A DNA stretch of 64,000 bases from Streptococcus sp. DD12 (GCF_001578885.1 NZ_KQ969495.1:180028-244027); one strand, 5' to 3'. Counted from the stretch's first letter, positions 38,565 to 47,568 are shown. Translations and numbers: made by a program. The notes: generated by a model not told the origin, from the letters alone.

Positions 38565-39500
38565 ATGTCATATAACGATTTAAAAGACTGCAAACTCATC
38601 ACCGCTTTTATCACGCCTTTTCATGAAGATGGGGCCATCAACTTTGATGCAATCCCTGCTTTGATTGAACACCTCTTGGCCCATCATACAGATGGGATTT
38701 TACTGGCTGGTACCACTGCGGAAAGTCCAACCCTAACCCATGATGAGGAACTCCAACTTTTTCGGGCAGTTCAGGATATCGTAGACGGACGCGTTCCTTT
38801 GATTGCTGGGGTGGGGACCAATGACACCCGGGACTCCATCGAGTTCGTCAAAGAAGTTGCCGAATTTGGTGGCTTTGCAGCTGGTTTAGCGATTGTTCCC
38901 TACTACAACAAACCCTCCCAAGAAGGCATGTATCAGCATTTTAAAGCCATTGCGGATGCTTCTGATTTACCGATTATTATTTATAATATTCCTGGTCGGG
39001 TCGTGGTAGAAATGACCCCAGAAACCATGTTACGCCTAGCTGACCATCCTAATATCATCGGTGTCAAAGAGTGTACTAGCTTGGCTAATATGGCCTATCT
39101 GATTGAGAACAAACCGGAAGAATTTCTCGTTTATACGGGTGAAGATGGGGATGCCTTTCATGCGATGAATTTGGGAGCTGACGGTGTGATTTCCGTAGCC
39201 TCTCATACCAATGGCGATGAGATGCATGCCATGTTGCAAGCTATTGAGCATAATGATATTAAAGCAGCAGCAGCTATTCAACGGCAATTTATTCCAAAAG
39301 TCAATGCCCTCTTCTCTTACCCAAGCCCAGCCCCTGTGAAAGCCGTTTTAAACTATCTTGGCTTTGCAGCAGGGCCAACACGCTTGCCTTTGGTTCCGGC
39401 GCCAGAAGAAGATGCTAAGCGGATTATCAAGGTGGTTGTTGACGGGGATTACCAAGCCACTAAAGAAACCGTTACAGGGGTCGTTCGTCCGGATTATTAA
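38565..39500 (+). CDS. dapA: 4-hydroxy-tetrahydrodipicolinate synthase
   Basis: Condenses aspartate semialdehyde with pyruvate in diaminopimelate/lysine synthesis. Class I aldolase barrel of 311 aa: [13 protein letters not shown] near 47-59, [16 protein letters not shown] region, active Tyr/Arg in [10 protein letters not shown] and Schiff-base lysine in GVKECT. The ORF is open further upstream to 38466, but AAAAGGAG at 38552-38559 is placed for ATG 38565. Confidence 0.95.
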   Translation: MSYNDLKDCKLITAFITPFHEDGAINFDAIPALIEHLLAHHTDGILLAGTTAESPTLTHDEELQLFRAVQDIVDGRVPLIAGVGTNDTRDSIEFVKEVAEFGGFAAGLAIVPYYNKPSQEGMYQHFKAIADASDLPIIIYNIPGRVVVEMTPETMLRLADHPNIIGVKECTSLANMAYLIENKPEEFLVYTGEDGDAFHAMNLGADGVISVASHTNGDEMHAMLQAIEHNDIKAAAAIQRQFIPKVNALFSYPSPAPVKAVLNYLGFAAGPTRLPLVPAPEEDAKRIIKVVVDGDYQATKETVTGVVRPDY

Positions 39501-39578
39501 TCCCAGCCTAGTAGGGTCAATCCTTGACAAAGCCTAAAGGATTAAGGATAATAGAGAAAAAAGCAAAAGGAGTTGCCT

Positions 39579-39917
39579 ATGCAAGTGACAAAACGGAGTG
39601 GTCAAGTTGTTGACTTTGACCCTGATAAAATTTACCAAGCGATTTTAAAGGCGGCTCAAACCGTTTATGTATTGGATGACAAGTTGCGCCAAGACATGGC
39701 TCAGGTCACTAAAAAAGTCGTTTTTGATTTGGAAGAAGCTCAAGTGGAGCGCCCAACTATTTCCATGGTGCAGTCGCTGGTTGAGTACCGTCTCTTGGAT
39801 GCGGGCTATATCAGTATTGCTGAGCATTATATCTCTTATCGCTTGCAAAGAGACCTTGAGCGGAATGGCTATGGGGACTCGATTAATGTTCACCTGCGTT
39901 TTGATCAGGTCAAATAA
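39579..39917 (+). CDS. Stand-alone ATP-cone domain protein
   Basis: 112 aa made almost only of an ATP-cone (QVTKRSGQVVDFDPDKIYQA ... YISYRLQRDLERNG), the nucleotide-sensing domain of NrdR and of ribonucleotide reductase large subunits. There is no zinc ribbon (not NrdR) and no reductase domain. It may act as a regulatory subunit in trans; this is inference. TTG 39573 touches the ribosome site AAAAGGAG, so ATG 39579 is chosen. A terminator follows. Confidence 0.82.
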   Translation: MQVTKRSGQVVDFDPDKIYQAILKAAQTVYVLDDKLRQDMAQVTKKVVFDLEEAQVERPTISMVQSLVEYRLLDAGYISIAEHYISYRLQRDLERNGYGDSINVHLRFDQVK

Positions 39918-39924
39918 AATGACA

Positions 39925-39961
39925 AAGAAGTTGAGAAGGAGCTTTCTCAGCTTCTTTTTTT
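39925..39961 (+). terminator. Terminator after ATP-cone gene
   Basis: AAGAAG-TTGAGAA and TTTCTCA-GCTTCTT form a slightly bulged hairpin before a T run. Confidence 0.75.
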
Positions 39962-40231
39962 GTGGCCTTAAAAAGAAACCATTCCTTGTTTTGTAACAAT
40001 CAGGTTACAATGGTAACGATTTAATCGACGTAAAAACAAGCTGACCTGACGATAATTCTAATTTTTCTCTGACTTTCTCATAACTTAATTTTGACATGAA
40101 AAACACTTATTTGCACTTTTTTAACTTTTTTAGACTCAGATATTGCTTTTTAATTTCATTTTTGTTAAAATCATAGCATGAAAGTCACAAAGCTTAGTGT
40201 GATAGTAATAAAGCAAAGAGGATAAAATAGA
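39962..40231 (+). promoter_or_regulatory. Promoter region of the AraC-type regulator gene
   Basis: Very A/T-rich. TTGCTT (40143-40148), 17-base spacer, TAAAAT (40166-40171). The transcript would have a leader of about 55 nt. TTGTAACAATCAGGTTACAATGGTAAC at its left part contains GTAAC/GTTAC halves that could be an operator. No gene seen. Confidence 0.6.
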
Positions 40232-41110
40232 ATGTTACAAGAGTTACAAACTGATTACATGGTTCAAGAGTATTTGCCTGCTGGTATCCGGATTTTTCGA
40301 GAGTCTGATTACCGTTACGTGATTCCTAGTTGGCATCAAGCGATCGAAGTTAACTGTACTTTGGATGGCCATATTGATGACTTTTATGTCAATGGTCAGC
40401 CACACAGTCTCCCTCAAGAAAAACTTTTGGTCATCAATGCTTTTGAAGTGCATAGTGTCAAAAGTCATAAGGAAGATGACTTTAAGGCCTTGTCCTTGAG
40501 TTACCCTTATGCATTTGTGAAAAGCCATTTCCCTGATATTGATGAGTATTATATTGCCATTGATGGCAAGGATGGTTTAGATGCCAAACAAAAAGCAGCT
40601 TATAGCTACATTCGTGAGAAATGTTTGGCGATTGTTAAACTTTACGAAGAAGACAGCCCGACACGAAGTGTCAAAATTTCTGTTTTGCTCTTGGAAATTT
40701 TAGATTTGCTTTTGACTTACTTTTTGGTTAAGCGCGAACAAAGTTTGGCGCTTAGTCGCGATGACAAGGCCATGCAACGCTTGATGGACATTACCGACTT
40801 TGTGGCCAAGAATTATCAAGGGGACATTAGTTTAGATAGCTTAGCCGAACGGTATTTTCTTTCAAAGGAATACCTAGCCCGCTTTTTTAAAGCACATATG
40901 GGTGTGACTTTGGGGAATTACATTACGGCTGTGCGTGCTGATAAGGCGCGTGAAGCCATCCGTTTGGGTTATGGCAAAACCTTCACAGAAATTGCAAAAA
41001 GTTGCGGTTTTTCTGGATTGCGTACCATGGATCGTGCTTTGCAAAAGGCTTATGGCATGACGGCACGGGAAATCAAAAAGAAATTACTCCAAGTTGAAAA
41101 GACAGCTTAA
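40232..41110 (+). CDS. AraC-family transcriptional regulator with cupin sensor domain
   Basis: 292 aa. The N-terminal half is a cupin-like ligand domain (VIPSWHQAIEVNCTLDGHID, LLVINAFEVHSV). The C-terminal 100 residues hold two helix-turn-helix motifs, with SLAERYFLSKEYLARFFKAH and the second HTH FTEIAKSCGFSGLRTMDRAL. Sugar or stress ligands are common for such regulators; no sugar operon is next to it, so the target is unknown. Confidence 0.87.
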   Translation: MLQELQTDYMVQEYLPAGIRIFRESDYRYVIPSWHQAIEVNCTLDGHIDDFYVNGQPHSLPQEKLLVINAFEVHSVKSHKEDDFKALSLSYPYAFVKSHFPDIDEYYIAIDGKDGLDAKQKAAYSYIREKCLAIVKLYEEDSPTRSVKISVLLLEILDLLLTYFLVKREQSLALSRDDKAMQRLMDITDFVAKNYQGDISLDSLAERYFLSKEYLARFFKAHMGVTLGNYITAVRADKAREAIRLGYGKTFTEIAKSCGFSGLRTMDRALQKAYGMTAREIKKKLLQVEKTA

Positions 41111-41121
41111 AGGTCAGTATA

Positions 41122-41204
41122 AAGAAAAAGCTTCTCTCGTCGGTGAGAGAAGCTTTTCTTGTCGGTGAGAGAAGCTTTTCTTGTCGGTGAGAGAAGCTTT
41201 TCTT
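41122..41204 (+). repeat. Three tandem 22-bp repeats forming a multiplied terminator arm
   Basis: GTCGGTGAGAGAAGCTTTTC plus TT is repeated exactly at 41139-41160, 41161-41182 and 41183-41204. One 5' arm, AAGAAAAAGCTTCTCTC (41122-41138), can pair with the GAGAGAAGCTTTTCTT of any copy, so a single terminator stem has three possible 3' arms. Serves the AraC gene and perhaps the convergent pepQ. Confidence 0.85.
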
Positions 41205-41235
41205 GTCTATCGTTCATTTAGAGTTTGGGCTGTCT

Positions 41236-42321
41236 TTAGCCTTCAAAATAAAGCAGGTCTTTTGGTGTTTGTGTAAAGACTTCAAAGCCATCCTTGGTAA
41301 CGTGTCCGCAATCTTCAATACGCACACCGACTTTTCCAGGGATATAAATACCTGGTTCGACAGAGAAGGTCATGCCTTCTTCAATGACAAGGTCATTGCC
41401 ATCCATGATAGAAGGGAATTCATGGACATCCATACCGATACCATGGCCTAATCGATGGTTGAAATAGTCACCGTAACCCGCCTTTTCAATAACTTGGCGT
41501 GCCGCACGGTCAACTTGGCTTGCTGTCACACCGGGTTTGATAAAGTCTAATGCAGCTTGCTGGGCCTCTAAGGTCAAGTGGTAGATGTCTTTTTTAAACT
41601 GATCGGGTTGCCCGACAGCAACAGTCCGTGTCATGTCAGATGCATAGCCATTAACCATACAACCCAAGTCAAAAAGCAACAAGGCGTTGTTTTCGATGAG
41701 ATTTGCGCCGGGGATTCCATGAGGATTGGCAGCGTTGGTACCGGTTAATACCATGGTTTCAAAGCTCATCTCGTGGCCGAGGCGTTTAATGCCGAAGTCA
41801 ATTTCAGCCACCAAATCGGTTTCTGTCTTATCCAAAGCAATTTGTTCAAAGCCGATATGCACAGCTTTATCAGCGAATTCACCAGCAATCAGCATTTTTT
41901 GAATTTCATCTGCTGACTTAATCAAACGTAAGCGGTTAATCACTGGGCTTAAGTCGCTAAAGTCTGCTCCTGGAAAGACAATCTGCAAGCCTTGGTATTT
42001 GGTTAAAATAAGGTTTCCAAATTCGAGGGCAACCTTTTTGAAGTGGCCACTAGGAAGCGCTTGACGAATTTTTTCCCAGGGATTTTCGGAGTCGACATAA
42101 CCTAAAACATCAAAGGAAACGACAGCTCTAGCCCGTTCAACTTCTAAAGCTGGAACAAAGAGAAGAGGGCTGTGGTTAGGATAAAGGATGAGAAACATTT
42201 GACGCTCATGGGGGTCGCTGTAAAAACCAGTTAAGTAATTAATGGTCACTGGGTCCGAAATGACAGCGGCATCCAAATGGTCAGTCGCCATGTGGTCAAG
42301 AATTTGGTTAAGTTTAGACAT
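41236..42321 (-). CDS. pepQ: Xaa-Pro dipeptidase
   Basis: Cytoplasmic M24B metallopeptidase that splits X-Pro dipeptides taken up by Opp or dipeptide transporters. 361 aa; metal ligands are in LLLFDLGCMVNGYASDMTRT (two Asp), HRLGHGIGMDVHE (His), SVEPGIY and RIEDCGHVT (two Glu). In many streptococci and lactococci pepQ is divergent from ccpA; here its upstream neighbour is a MetE-like gene on the same strand. TCTTGA-AAA-TCAAGA at 42361-42375 is a short palindrome in its upstream region. Confidence 0.93.
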   Translation of the reverse strand: MSKLNQILDHMATDHLDAAVISDPVTINYLTGFYSDPHERQMFLILYPNHSPLLFVPALEVERARAVVSFDVLGYVDSENPWEKIRQALPSGHFKKVALEFGNLILTKYQGLQIVFPGADFSDLSPVINRLRLIKSADEIQKMLIAGEFADKAVHIGFEQIALDKTETDLVAEIDFGIKRLGHEMSFETMVLTGTNAANPHGIPGANLIENNALLLFDLGCMVNGYASDMTRTVAVGQPDQFKKDIYHLTLEAQQAALDFIKPGVTASQVDRAARQVIEKAGYGDYFNHRLGHGIGMDVHEFPSIMDGNDLVIEEGMTFSVEPGIYIPGKVGVRIEDCGHVTKDGFEVFTQTPKDLLYFEG

Positions 42322-42424
42322 AAGCTACCTTCTTTCTACCCCTATATTTTGACAAAAATAGTCTTGAAAATCAAGAGTTGACGGCAGATTAGCCTAGGCT
42401 GGACGGTTACTTGTCTTGAAATTG

Positions 42425-42453
42425 AAAAAAGAACACAGACCTGTGTTCTTTTT
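42425..42453 (-). terminator. Terminator of the MetE-like gene
   Basis: AAAAAGAACACAG and CTGTGTTCTTTTT with A and T flanks, right after the stop at 42473 on the minus strand. Confidence 0.85.
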
Positions 42454-42472
42454 GAGAAGCGCTGGTTAGCCT

Positions 42473-43618
42473 TTAGTTGTTCCAATAGGCATCAGCGATT
42501 GCTTTTCCTTGATCAATCTTAGCCCATTCTTGTTCTTGTGTCAGCTCGTTTCCTGAGTCACAAGAGGCGAAGCCACACTGGTGTGAGAGATAAAGGCGTT
42601 CTTTGGGAATGATACGGCTAGCTTGGTCTAAGAGAGCGAGGACACGTGTTTCGTCATCCAGGCTATTTGTTTTACTAGAAAGTAAGCCTAAAACGACTTC
42701 AGCATCTTTATCTTTTAAGCTTTCTAGAGCTTCAAGGTCGCCCGCACGCTCGTCGTCCCATTCTAAGAAGAAACGGTCATAGTGTTGGTCACCGAGGAAT
42801 TTTTTTGCAATGGCAGCATAAGTACCACCTGATGCAGAACGGCTTTCGTAGTTTCCACGACAATTGTGGGTCCAGATGGTCAAGCCGATACGGTGACCAT
42901 AGTCAACCACGGCATTATTGATAGCGATAAATTCGTCTGCCAAATCGGCTAAATTGTCATTTCCAGCTGCAAAGAAACTATCAGGATTGCTTTCATCAAA
43001 CAGTTCCCACAAACAATCATCAAATTGGATAATGCTTCCACCAGCTGCCTTGTATTGGTCCAAGAATTCTTGATAGGCAGCAATCAGACCAGCTTTGAGG
43101 CTTTCATTATCTGGATAAACTTGGTCAGGTCCAGCTAGTTGGTCAAAGATAGCGAGTTCTGTGTAGGCATGAGCTGGTCCCCAAATCGTCAATTTTGTCT
43201 GGTCATCGCCAGCTAATTCCTTGACGCGCTTGTAGATAGCGATGAAGTGGTGATTTTTGGCAGATAGCGGTTTCGTAATTCGGATACCAATATCTTTACG
43301 AGTTTCAAACTGCCCACCATCATGGTCTTTGAAGGTATAGCCGTGGTCAGCGATGTAGCGCTCGATACCGTCAAGCCCCCAGACAAAATCCAGGTGCCAC
43401 ATGGATTTAGAAGCTTCGCCATCGGTTAAAATATCAATACCGTGTGCCTTTTGGTCCGCAATAGCAGCTTGAATCGCACGGTCTTCTGTTTCTTGATAGC
43501 CTTCAAAATCGCTATAAAACGGGTAGTGGATATCATCGCGTTTTTCGATAGCTTCTTTATAAGTTTTGAGATCGTTGGGGCGCAATAGGGAGCCAACAAG
43601 TTGAAAATGGGATGTCAT
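42473..43618 (-). CDS. Cobalamin-independent methionine synthase-like protein (YxjG/YxjH family)
   Basis: 381 aa equal to the C-terminal catalytic half of MetE. Zinc ligands are visible: H and C in TIWTHNCRGNY, E in FFLEWDDE and C in LSHQCGFAS. The N-terminal MetE half is absent, as in YxjG/YxjH. It probably methylates homocysteine or a related thiol using a methyl donor that is not settled for this group. An earlier in-frame start exists, but AGAGGTAAGACC precedes ATG 43618. An exact Met-box lies upstream. Confidence 0.85.
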   Translation of the reverse strand: MTSHFQLVGSLLRPNDLKTYKEAIEKRDDIHYPFYSDFEGYQETEDRAIQAAIADQKAHGIDILTDGEASKSMWHLDFVWGLDGIERYIADHGYTFKDHDGGQFETRKDIGIRITKPLSAKNHHFIAIYKRVKELAGDDQTKLTIWGPAHAYTELAIFDQLAGPDQVYPDNESLKAGLIAAYQEFLDQYKAAGGSIIQFDDCLWELFDESNPDSFFAAGNDNLADLADEFIAINNAVVDYGHRIGLTIWTHNCRGNYESRSASGGTYAAIAKKFLGDQHYDRFFLEWDDERAGDLEALESLKDKDAEVVLGLLSSKTNSLDDETRVLALLDQASRIIPKERLYLSHQCGFASCDSGNELTQEQEWAKIDQGKAIADAYWNN

Positions 43619-43648
43619 GGTCTTACCTCTTTTTTTGTGATAATCCCT

Positions 43649-43677
43649 ATTGTACACGGGCTAGTGACGCTTGTAAA
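43649..43677 (-). promoter_or_regulatory. Promoter of the MetE-like gene
   Basis: Minus strand: TTTACA (43677-43672), 17-base spacer, TACAAT (43654-43649). Confidence 0.7.
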
Positions 43678-43699
43678 ATAGGCATTTTCGTGGCAAAGC

Positions 43700-43716
43700 T
43701 ATAGTTTTAAACTATA
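43700..43716. promoter_or_regulatory. Met-box operator
   Basis: TATAGTTTTAAACTATA is an exact match to the TATAGTTTNAAACTATA motif bound by the LysR-type regulators MtaR/CmhR for methionine genes in streptococci. It sits 22 bases upstream of the -35 of the MetE-like gene, as expected for LysR activation. The other divergent gene is a glycerate kinase whose -10 is at 43734-43739. Confidence 0.85.
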
Positions 43717-43763
43717 GGCTTGTCCTGATTTGGTATACTAGAAGAAAGAGGAGGACAAGTCGC

Positions 43764-44873
43764 ATGAAAATCATTTTAGCTCCAGATAGTTTTAAAGAGT
43801 CGCTATCAGCGTCCAAAGTTGCTCAGGCTATGGCAGAAGGCTTTGCCCGCGTTTTTCCTGAGGCAGAATTGGTCCAACTCCCTCTAGGAGATGGCGGGGA
43901 AGGAACGATAGACACCCTATCCCAGGTTTTGCATCTGCCTCAAAACACTTTTTGGGTCACCCATGCTCTAGGGCAAATCCAAGCAACGCAAGTCGCTACT
44001 GATAATAGTCAGGCTTATTTCGAAGTGGCGAGTGTGGTTGGTCTAGAGAGCCTGCCTTTAGACCAACGGCAACCACTTAATTTGACCACGCGTGGTGTTG
44101 GCGAGCTGATAGGGCAATTGGCGAATCACTCTTTTCGACGGCTGACGATTGGGGTGGGTGGCACGGCAACCAATGATGCCGGTATTGGCATGGCTCAGGG
44201 ACTGGGCTATCGTTTCTTGGATAAGGACAAGTGTCTGATAGACAACCCCCTGCAGAACCTCTCGGCAATAGCCTCTATTGATGCCAGTCAAGTATGTGAC
44301 TTGTCTGACCTAACAATTGAGATTTTGTCGGATGTTTCTAACCCTTTATGTGGTCCACACGGAGCAAGTCTGACCTTCGGACCTCAAAAAGGGTTGAGTC
44401 AGCAGGAGGCACAGACATGCGACCAGGACTTTAAGGCCTTTTATCAACGCTTTTTCCCAGAAATTCTCGAGGTAAAAGGAGCGGGAGCAGGAGGAGGTCT
44501 AGCCGCAGGCCTCATGGCCTTTGCAGGGGCTGAAATTCGCTCGGGGATTGATGCTGTTTTAGACCATTTAGCTTTTGACCAGCAGGTTGCTGATGCGGAT
44601 TTGGTGCTTGTCGGTGAGGGGCGGATGGACCGTCAATCTTTAGCGGGCAAGGCGCCTATTGGGGTAGCAAAAAGAACGCCTGCTGGCGTTCCTGTTTTTG
44701 CCATATGTGGGAGTTTATCCGCTGATTTGCCCGAATTTCCTCAAGCAGGGATACAGGCAGCTTTTTCCATCATCCCACGGCTAGCTCCTCTGGAGCAGAC
44801 CTTTTCAGAGGCTTATGCCAATATTGTCCAAACGACAGCGGCCCTGGCTCAGGCCCTAAAAGTCAGCCTTTAA
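43764..44873 (+). CDS. glxK: Glycerate kinase
   Basis: Phosphorylates glycerate (GckA/GlxK family, PF02595). 369 aa with the family motifs ILAPDSFKESLSASKVA, LPLGDGGEGTID, IGVGGTATNDAGIGMAQGLG and VLVGEGRMDRQSLAGKAP. TATACT at 43734-43739 with a TGG extension is the likely -10, and GAGGAGG precedes ATG. It stands divergent from the MetE-like gene and overlaps the end of the DUF1694 gene by 4 bases. Confidence 0.92.
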   Translation: MKIILAPDSFKESLSASKVAQAMAEGFARVFPEAELVQLPLGDGGEGTIDTLSQVLHLPQNTFWVTHALGQIQATQVATDNSQAYFEVASVVGLESLPLDQRQPLNLTTRGVGELIGQLANHSFRRLTIGVGGTATNDAGIGMAQGLGYRFLDKDKCLIDNPLQNLSAIASIDASQVCDLSDLTIEILSDVSNPLCGPHGASLTFGPQKGLSQQEAQTCDQDFKAFYQRFFPEILEVKGAGAGGGLAAGLMAFAGAEIRSGIDAVLDHLAFDQQVADADLVLVGEGRMDRQSLAGKAPIGVAKRTPAGVPVFAICGSLSADLPEFPQAGIQAAFSIIPRLAPLEQTFSEAYANIVQTTAALAQALKVSL

Positions 44874-45337
44874 CCGAAAAGTTTGGACCAAAAAGATTTT
44901 TTATCCTGCTGGTTGACAGGCTCTTCTTGTGTGAAATATTGGGGGTAACAGTGGGCAAAAGAGGTTTCAGGCAGATTGACCGCATGGTCAGTATGAAGGA
45001 CCAAACCAAAGGCAGAATGCGCGTGGTCTTCATCGACAATGCAAGTGGTAATCCCCAGGCCCTTAGCTAATTTTAAGTAAAAGAGCTGCAAATCGGTAGG
45101 TAAACAGGGGGAAATCTTTAAGGTTAAGGGTTGGTAACGGTCCGCTAAGTCTCCTAAAACCGCTTCAAAGTGCGTTTTAACGGCAGAAGTCTTGGCATTG
45201 GCGACGGATACCGTCAAGACGACGCGTTCTTTAAAGGTGTTAAAGTAGGCTCTTTGTTGGTCGGGGTCCAAGCGGTGTTCCCCAGCAGCGCTTTTGGCTA
45301 GGCGTTGTTCCATGGCATCCATGCTAGAAGTCTCCAA
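44870..45337 (-). CDS. DUF1694 (YueI-like) family protein
   Basis: 155 aa protein of unknown function. The features GEHRLDPDQQRAYFNTFKER and the C-terminal segment with SFWSKLFG are usual for this family. A start at the second Met (45322) is also possible. It is convergent with glycerate kinase. Confidence 0.8.
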   Translation of the reverse strand: METSSMDAMEQRLAKSAAGEHRLDPDQQRAYFNTFKERVVLTVSVANAKTSAVKTHFEAVLGDLADRYQPLTLKISPCLPTDLQLFYLKLAKGLGITTCIVDEDHAHSAFGLVLHTDHAVNLPETSFAHCYPQYFTQEEPVNQQDKKSFWSKLFG

Positions 45338-45494
45338 TCACTATCTTTCTTGTTGCCCTATTATACCTTATTTTGTGTGTGGATGGGGATTTTGGCTTTG
45401 CACTGTCTTGGTACCTTTAAATGGGAAAATGGAATTCTATTTTGAAAGATTTTGCCAGTTTTGGGAATAAAAGTGGGGATATACCGATTTTAGT

Positions 45495-45523
45495 TTGCCT
45501 AGTACCCTAGATTGTGCTATCAT
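45495..45523 (+). promoter_or_regulatory. Promoter of eno
   Basis: TTGCCT (45495-45500), 17-base spacer, TATCAT (45518-45523) with a TGC extension. The 220-base gap before eno shows nothing else that I can name. Confidence 0.65.
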
Positions 45524-45534
45524 AAGAACTGTAA

Positions 45535-46855
<1,321 letters not shown>

Positions 46856-46857
<2 letters not shown>

Positions 46858-46878
46858 AATAGTTCAGTGAACTATTTT
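46856..46878. repeat. Perfect 11-bp inverted repeat at the end of eno
   Basis: AAAATAGTTCA (46856-46866) and TGAACTATTTT (46868-46878) with one base between them. Together with CCGAAC...GTTCGG (about 46884-46908) it makes two hairpins before the terminator and may stabilise eno mRNA. Confidence 0.6.
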
Positions 46879-46931
46879 ATCCCGAACCCTAAAATTGGAA
46901 AGTTCGGATGTTGATTTAACAACGTTTCTGA

Positions 46932-46964
46932 GGACTCTAGGTTTAACCTAGGGTTCTTTTTTTT
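46932..46964 (+). terminator. Terminator of eno
   Basis: GGACTCTAGGTT pairs with AACCTAGGGTTC (two G-U pairs), followed by eight T. Confidence 0.88.
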
Positions 46965-47002
46965 AGATTCAAAATAAAAAATCAAAAATAACAGTAAAAT
47001 GC

Positions 47003-47031
47003 TTGACAAATTTAAGCGCTTACATTATACT
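47003..47031 (+). promoter_or_regulatory. Promoter of the micro-ORF array
   Basis: TTGACA (47003-47008), exactly 17 bases, TATACT (47026-47031). This is a near-consensus sigma-A promoter. The expected start of transcription is about 47038. Confidence 0.9.
47011..47024 (+). promoter_or_regulatory. cre (CcpA) site within the array promoter
   Basis: TTTAAGCGCTTACA matches 13 of 14 positions of the cre consensus TGWAANCGNTNWCA (only G at position 2 is T). It lies between -35 and -10, where CcpA binding represses. Confidence 0.8.
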
Positions 47032-47071
47032 ATAGGTGTCAATAGGAAAGGAACATAAAGGAGGAAACTCT

Positions 47072-47113
47072 ATGATAAAAACACCTATTGCTCGGTATAA
47101 AAACGGAGACTAA
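47072..47113 (+). CDS. Micro-ORF 1, RYKNGD peptide (13 aa)
   Basis: MIKTPIARYKNGD, stop directly after the motif. Ribosome site AAAGGAGG at 47057-47064, 7 bases before ATG. The core is coded CGGTATAAAAACGGAGAC. As the motif is the C-terminus here, nothing after it is needed for whatever the peptides do. Net basic N-terminal half. Role unknown. Confidence 0.8.
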   Translation: MIKTPIARYKNGD

Positions 47114-47175
47114 AGGTCTGTCGTCATAACTATCCAGTTCACTGTTATCAGGATTTCTCAAGGAGGCGCATACTT

Positions 47176-47223
47176 ATGACAAATATGGGGCGCTATAAAA
47201 ACGGTGACACAGTCGCCACCTGA
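47176..47223 (+). CDS. Micro-ORF 2, RYKNGD peptide (15 aa)
   Basis: MTNMGRYKNGDTVAT. Ribosome site AAGGAGG at 47160-47166, 9 bases before ATG. Core coded CGCTATAAAAACGGTGAC. The residue before Arg is Gly. A second in-frame Met at codon 4 has no ribosome site of its own. Confidence 0.8.
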   Translation: MTNMGRYKNGDTVAT

Positions 47224-47257
47224 AACACTTTAAATAAGGGGTAGGAGGACTTGTCCA

Positions 47258-47302
47258 ATGACACTACATATCTCTCGGTACAAAAATGGAGACACCAAAT
47301 AG
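47258..47302 (+). CDS. Micro-ORF 3, RYKNGD peptide (14 aa)
   Basis: MTLHISRYKNGDTK. Ribosome site AGGAGG at 47243-47248, 9 bases before ATG. Core coded CGGTACAAAAATGGAGAC. The start context GTCCAATG is shared with the degenerate unit at 47424. Confidence 0.8.
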   Translation: MTLHISRYKNGDTK

Positions 47303-47341
47303 ACAGTAGGCATGTGTTGGCTTTCATTAGGAGGTAGCGAT

Positions 47342-47404
47342 ATGTTGGGAAATTTAGGACGCTACAAAAACGGAGACTCTAATAACTGCATTGTCCCTCA
47401 ATAA
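47342..47404 (+). CDS. Micro-ORF 4, RYKNGD peptide (20 aa)
   Basis: MLGNLGRYKNGDSNNCIVPQ, the longest of the set and the only one with a cysteine. Ribosome site AGGAGG at 47329-47334, 7 bases before ATG. Core coded CGCTACAAAAACGGAGAC. The eight-residue tail may be stop-codon drift rather than a functional part. Confidence 0.8.
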   Translation: MLGNLGRYKNGDSNNCIVPQ

Positions 47405-47410
47405 GACGAT

Positions 47411-47429
47411 GGAGGTTAGTCCAATGTAA
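47411..47429 (+). other. Degenerate array unit: ribosome site followed by AUG-UAA
   Basis: GGAGG at 47411-47415, ATG at 47424-47426 and TAA at 47427-47429. It falls exactly 82 bases after start 4. It could be a decayed unit or a minimal start-stop ORF that holds ribosomes. Confidence 0.55.
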
Positions 47430-47465
47430 TCCCATAGAGACAAAACAGATGAGCGAGGTATCTTT

Positions 47466-47513
47466 ATGCTACAATTCACTGTCAGTCGGTACAAAAATGG
47501 AGACAGCTACTAG
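47466..47513 (+). CDS. Micro-ORF 5, RYKNGD peptide (15 aa)
   Basis: MLQFTVSRYKNGDSY. The ribosome site GAGCGAGG at 47451-47457 is weaker than in the other units. Core coded CGGTACAAAAATGGAGAC, identical to unit 3. The residue before Arg is Ser, as in unit 3. Confidence 0.75.
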   Translation: MLQFTVSRYKNGDSY

Positions 47514-47547
47514 ATTTCTTCCTTATGAGTTGAAATGGAGGTGGCCA

Positions 47548-47568
47548 TTGAACAACGAAACAACTTAA
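47548..47568 (+). CDS. Possible seventh unit: six-codon ORF from TTG, motif absent
   Basis: TTG at 47548 follows TGGAGGTGG at 47535-47543 and lies 82 bases after start 5. It would code (M)NNETT and stop just before the terminator stem. No RYKNGD. Probably a truncated unit; translation is uncertain. Confidence 0.3.
   Translation: MNNETT

Noticed and set aside
47072..47113. The first micro-ORF as a transcription-attenuation leader peptide
   Set aside because: No run of one regulatory amino acid codon, no terminator right after it, and no structural gene downstream on the same strand.
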